Part shown: piece after piece, positions 18,217 to 21,702 of the stretch
How the letters are laid out: the number at the start of each line of letters is the position of its first letter
How positions within the stretch are numbered: the first letter of the stretch is position 1
From: Macrocybe gigantea
Lineage: Eukaryota; Basidiomycota; Agaricomycetes; Agaricales; Callistosporiaceae
Assembly (NCBI GenBank): GCA_011319805.1
Contig: SJRY01000336.1
Location: 1-21,702, forward strand
DNA length: 21,702 bases
Direction of reading: 5' to 3'
Position numbers and translations under genes: made by a program
Notes under the pieces: model-generated
The model's input: the letters and a program-made list of their open reading frames with translations, nothing else
What the model was told of the DNA's origin: nothing
The model's database searches: none

Positions 18217-19325
18217 CTAGTTCTGCTTGCACTCATCCTTGCCTATGATTTTTTGATTCCGTTGCTGCTGCCATGCCTGCCAGGCCACGTCCAAGTGGTC
18301 TTCAACTTCTTTCAGGTCTGCCATCCAGCTGGTAAGGGTCTCCTTCTTTGGTAGCATCTTCATTTGCTGACCACGTGGGTAGACCCAGATTTCATTAGCT
18401 GTGTGGTCGAAGAGGACCTTCGGTGACTGGGTTTGATGGAGACAGGTTTGCATGACTTTCTTTGGCACAGATCGGGGCAGCAATTGACATTGTCCTTTTT
18501 CTAGGGATGGCACCTTAGGATTCTTGCGATGAAATTTCATGACCACGTTTGGCACATCTTCGTTGACATTTTCAGCGGGTTCCCAAGTGGCATCTTCCAT
18601 AGGATAGCCCTTCCAGTATACTCTGTATTGCAATTTCCCTCTGTTCCATTGGGAATTTACTACAGCCTCCACTTCATATCACTTCTCTCCTTCCACGATG
18701 ATGGGAGGAGGTCATTTAAGAATTGTTACTGCTTTCTGTCATGGAAATGCTGGTGCCATATACGGGGTAAGTTCGGACTCGTTTCAGATGGGGTGTATCT
18801 TCCAGTGTTCTAGTAGTTCGAGCTCGTATGCTGATTCTCCAATTTGCCATTTGACTTTGAAGGGACCAAACCATTTATCATTAAGCTTATCAGTCGGCTA
18901 GTCAGTTGCAATGTTTGTTCCTTCCAGCCAGACTTGATTGCCCTCGTGATATTCTCGGGTGGGCTTCTGTTTCCAGTCATAAGTCCATTTCATTGTCTTT
19001 GCAGCTTTTAACAGAGAGGTCTCGGCCTTGGTCTGAATCTCCTTCATCATGTCAGTGAACTCCTCTGCAGTCTGTGATTTAGCGTTATGCTTTGGAGGTT
19101 CCTTTCCAGTATATGGATGTCACCCATGGTTTAAGTAAAATAGGGAGTATCCGGTTGCCGAATGAATTCGATTGTTATAGGAGAACTTGGCCATAGGTAG
19201 CCAATCTGCCCAGTCAGTTTGCCGATGATTCATGAAAAGTTTCAGGTACTGTTCAAGTTCCTGATTGATTCATTCCATTTGGCCATCAGTTTGTGGATGA
19301 TACAGCATCAAAGGAGCTCCCTTGA
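18217..19325 (-). pseudogene. Ty3/gypsy chromovirus pol 3' end (integrase tail and chromodomain), stop-riddled
   Basis: Reading from 19325 down to 18217 in one frame: APLMLYHPQTDGQ (integrase signature, about 19280-19318), WADWLPMAKFSYNN, DKWFGPFKVKWQIGESAYEL (GPY/F-like module), then a chromodomain (QYRVYWKGYPMEDATWEPAE, about 18560-18620), and a C-terminal tail ending at 18217. There are no frameshifts over about 1.1 kb but seven in-frame stops: TGA at 19270-19272, 19120-19122, 18784-18786, 18739-18741, 18712-18714 and 18679-18681, and TAG at 18898-18900. The 5' remainder of pol is cut off at 19325/19326 by an LTR fragment. Non-functional relic. Confidence 0.85.
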
Positions 19326-19539
19326 TGTTAGGCTAGACAAATCTTAAAGGACTCAGGCAGACTAAGTGCGAGAGTGGTTTAAGATGATGGCAAATGGAAT
19401 ATTAAGCCTAGCGCTACTGGTACATCTAGGAGCCTTATATACGTTACAGTACTCGAGCACGGACCACGGACTGTGCAAATGCTGTAGACTGCAGATGAGT
19501 AAGACTAAGAAAGGAGATGACTCAGAGTGACTAGGGAAG
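19326..19539 (-). repeat. minus-oriented LTR fragment, inverted relative to the next LTR
   Basis: The reverse complement of this segment matches 19641-19855 throughout at roughly 85-90% by eye, most differences being transitions. It keeps the same LTR terminus (TAACA on its own strand, TGTTA at 19326-19330), TATA-like sequence and the AGGCTTAATAT motif (as ATATTAAGCCT, 19399-19409). It lacks the first ~100 bp of U3, exactly where the plus-strand LTR begins at 19540. Confidence 0.8.
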
Positions 19540-19855
19540 TGTTACAGACGCCGCCCAAAGGACTATTCATTTTCTTATCTTATCTTTCCCACATCCCTTA
19601 TCTCCCCATCATGCTGCGCACGCAGCCATCGAGTCATCTCACTTCCCTAGTCATCCTGAGTCATCTCCTTCCAGTCTTACTCATCCGCAGTCCACAGCAT
19701 TGCGCAGCCATGGTCCGTGCTCGAGTACTGTAGTGTATATAAGGACTCCCAGATGTACCAGTAACTAGGCTTAATATTCCTTTTGCCATCATCTCAAGAC
19801 CACTCTCACTCGCACTTAGTCTGCCGAGTCCTTCTGAGATTCGTCTAGCCTAACA
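19540..19855 (+). repeat. 5' LTR of the plus-strand retroelement
   Basis: 316 bp, beginning TGTTA and ending TAACA (5-bp terminal inversion). The inner end is confirmed because homology with the inverted fragment 19326-19539 stops exactly at TAACA. The TATA box TATATAA is at 19736-19742. The predicted transcript start is about 19767, so U3 is about 19540-19766 and R/U5 about 19767-19855. Confidence 0.8.
19736..19742 (+). promoter_or_regulatory. TATA box in the LTR
   Basis: TATATAA, 31 bases before the AGGCTTAATAT motif at 19767. The inverted LTR copy preserves the same element as GTATATAAGG. Confidence 0.7.
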
Positions 19856-19857
19856 AG

Positions 19858-19868
19858 ATATTAAGCCT
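19858..19868 (+). other. self-primer binding site
   Basis: ATATTAAGCCT, two bases inside the LTR end, is perfectly complementary to AGGCTTAATAT at 19767-19777, the predicted first 11 nt of the transcript. No match to a tRNA 3' end (TGG...) is present at this position. This is the arrangement known from S. pombe Tf1. Confidence 0.65.
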
Positions 19869-20528
19869 CGTCGAGACTCGCTCAGACTCACACACACACC
19901 ACGTCACGCTTTATCAAAGACTTGATCAACATTCGACGACAAGCGGTCGCCGACCCGCGAGCACTAGCACGAGCGACGAGAGCACTTGGCTCAGAGAAGT
20001 AGACCAGACATTGCAGTCCACGCCATTCGCAGAGACAGTCCACGCCATCCGCAGACACTAGCAATCCAAACAACGAAAGAGAGAGCGCACGCCTACACCA
20101 AGTAGCGACGACGAAGAACAGGCATTTCTGAGAGAGTTTGCCTTCACTACCACAGACGAGCCCCGCTGAAATCAGCGAAGGAGCAGCACAACTCATTGCA
20201 GAACCTTCCTAGAGGGAGAATACGGGATAAGCCCAGAAGAGCTGTGGCAGACCAGAATCTTCTTGCCGAAGAAGAGGACGAACCCATCCGCAAGAAAACG
20301 AGAGAAGAACGAACACAAGCCCGAGATTTTAGGCGACAACAGATCGAGAACTATAATCGCCGAACACAGGAGGAAGACATACTGATACAGAGAGGGCACG
20401 ACGCACAGAGCGTACGACAGAACCAATGAGAACGACACCAGAGTCAAGGACACACAGGAACGAAACCACCGAATCCCTTCAGAGGACCAATCCGCCGAAG
20501 CACTGCATAAGGAGAGAATCGCACCACC
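19869..20528 (+). other. retroelement leader region
   Basis: Sequence between the priming site and the recognisable gag. It has a CA repeat near 19889-19899. An open stretch at 20196-20429 (Arg/Glu-rich, no ATG at its start) is in the same frame as gag but separated from it by two stops, near 20429 and 20508. It may be a degraded gag N-terminus. Confidence 0.4.
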
Positions 20529-21669
20529 GTGGCGAAAGTAAGCAACAGTGACTGGGACGAATACTATCGGTGGAGGGAGCGAAAAGGACTACCAAAGACA
20601 ACCGGACCGACCGCCGCAGAGTGGGCCGATTTTGAACAAGCTTGTAGGATCGCAGGAGTCGACCTAGACTACTGGAAAGAACAGAGAGAGGAGCGAAGAC
20701 AGAAACAGCTCCAAGAACAGCAAGCCAAGTACAAGCACAGCAGACCCAAGAACAACAGATCCAGGAACAGGAAGACCAAGACCAAGAGAACGACGAAGAA
20801 AACCCCCAAAGGATGACGACAGAATACAAGGGAATCATCGCCGACCCGAAATCCTTTACAGGAGATCGAACGTCCTTCGATATTTGGTGGAGAAAGATGA
20901 AACTCTACATAACCGCACATGGGGACCTCACGGATACACAGAAGATTGGAGCGGTCCTGTCTAGAATGACCGACGGACCCGGAGCCCATTGGGCATCAAA
21001 GAAGATCGACACCACTACCAACCAAAGCACATGGGCCGACTTATAACTGAGATAGAGACACGATTCAGCAATGTCATGTCGCCATCACAAGCAGGAAGCA
21101 AACTATTCAACATCAGACAGGGAAACCGACCCATCGACGAATTTCTGGATGAATTCGTAGACCTCGCAGGGAAAGCAGGAATGACAGGAACAGCCCTCAT
21201 TTCCTACTCGAGAAGAGCTTAAACCAAAGGACAGCAGAAGCCATACACTCGATCTCCACACTTCCAACAGATGGAGATGAATATATCAAGACAGTTCGAG
21301 CGATTGGACGAAACATCGATGAACACAGAAATGTGATGAGAGGAGAATTCACAAGCAATCAGCGCAAGGCTGGAAATCCAAGCCGAGGAGCAGAACAGGC
21401 CATGGAAGTCGACAAAGTACGAAGCAACAACTGCTTCAACTGCAATAAACCAGGACACATCTCACGAAACTGCCCGGAACCACGAAAAGGAGCAGCAAAT
21501 GTCACATGTTTCAACTGTGGCTTAAAGGGACACTATGCACGAAACTGCAAGAAGAAAGAAGAAAGGAAAATCCCGGGTCAGAGAAGTGAAAGAAGAAGAA
21601 GGAGAGGACGAAGAAGACAAGGATGAAGAAAGCTCTGACAAAGAGGGTTTTGCCGAAGGGTCCGACTAG
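20529..21669 (+). pseudogene. gag polyprotein of the LTR retroelement, with four frame shifts
   Basis: Structural nucleocapsid/capsid protein of the element. Visible in order: WDEYYRWRERKGLPK (about 20550-20600); a Gln/Glu-rich linker; a capsid-like region with PKSFTGDRTSFDIWWRKMKL (20845-20905) and IETRFSNVM; a helical segment with [13 protein letters not shown]; two CCHC zinc knuckles ([14 protein letters not shown] about 21431-21472, [14 protein letters not shown] about 21508-21549); and an acidic tail ending at TAG 21667-21669. The frame changes near 20725, 21041, 21203 and 21572. The first three are each explained by one missing base, the last by one extra or two missing bases. ATG 20813 overlaps the stop of the upstream frame as ATGA, but family-like sequence on both sides suggests one original ORF. 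Recognition as gag is secure; the start is uncertain because no ATG opens the first segment. Confidence 0.8.
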
Positions 21670-21702
21670 GAGGTGCTAAATCGCGACCCATACAACGAAA
21701 CA

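Larger units (their letters stand above)
19540..21702 (+). mobile_element. LTR retrotransposon, 5' LTR plus gag (truncated by window end)
   Basis: LTR 19540-19855, primer-binding segment 19858-19868, untranslated leader, and gag with two CCHC knuckles. Pol would follow beyond 21702. The self-priming signature and gag type suggest a Ty3/gypsy element of the Tf1/sushi-like group, but no pol is visible to confirm this. It appears to have inserted into the minus-oriented LTR fragment next to it. Confidence 0.8.

Noticed and set aside
19326..19855. Recent hairpin/autointegration product of a single retroelement
   Set aside because: The two LTR copies differ at roughly one base in eight, too much for a recent single event.
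19888..20453. Minus-strand open frames across the retroelement leader
   Set aside because: They are antisense to the leader/gag, whose A/G-rich plus strand naturally leaves the minus strand open. No motif is seen.

Overview
The window is a nuclear DNA segment from a filamentous basidiomycete, most likely an Agaricomycete. The evidence is a dense set of 49-83 bp GT-AG introns (a few GC-AG), fungal secreted esterases and a GH92 mannosidase, a fungal F-box gene, a Crinkler-type P-loop NTPase gene, and LTR retroelements at the right end. All host genes read on the + strand. I saw no rRNA, tRNA or CRISPR array.

Layout, left to right: (1) the 3' part of an SGNH/GDSL esterase (1-599). (2) An F-box protein gene with several frame breaks (1139-2891). 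(3) An intact six-exon tRNase Z gene with a possible mitochondrial leader (2998-4981). (4) A degenerate Crinkler-type P-loop NTPase / nuclease-fold gene (5507-8634). (5) A decayed partial copy of the tRNase Z 3' end (about 8730-9060), so the NTPase gene lies between two copies of that sequence. (6) A calcineurin-like metallophosphoesterase gene with all metal motifs but several frame breaks (9124-10538). (7) A secreted GH92 alpha-mannosidase with 23 introns and exons as short as 6, 9 and 14 nt (10897-14714). (8) An intact secreted SGNH/CE16-like esterase with a TATA box (15358-16671).

From 16.8 kb on the window is repetitive. It holds a large inverted repeat (16938-17365) and then the 3' end of a minus-strand Ty3/gypsy chromovirus: LTR, polypurine tract, chromodomain and integrase tail (17686-19325), carrying seven in-frame stops. 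That relic is interrupted by a minus-oriented LTR fragment (19326-19539). The fragment abuts a plus-strand LTR retroelement whose LTR (19540-19855), leader and gag (to 21669) are visible before the window ends. This last element shows the sequence signature of Tf1-type self-primed reverse transcription: 11 nt at the predicted transcript start are perfectly complementary to 11 nt just inside the LTR.

The tRNase Z and CE16-like genes have perfect reading frames across 13 exons. The first esterase, F-box, NTPase, phosphoesterase and gag genes carry single-base frame breaks, and GH92 carries one. This is either real decay of dispensable genes or local indel errors in the assembly; the sequence alone cannot decide. 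The GH92 and CE16-like enzymes probably act outside the cell or in the secretory pathway on mannans/N-glycans and acylated carbohydrates. tRNase Z is a housekeeping tRNA 3'-processing enzyme.
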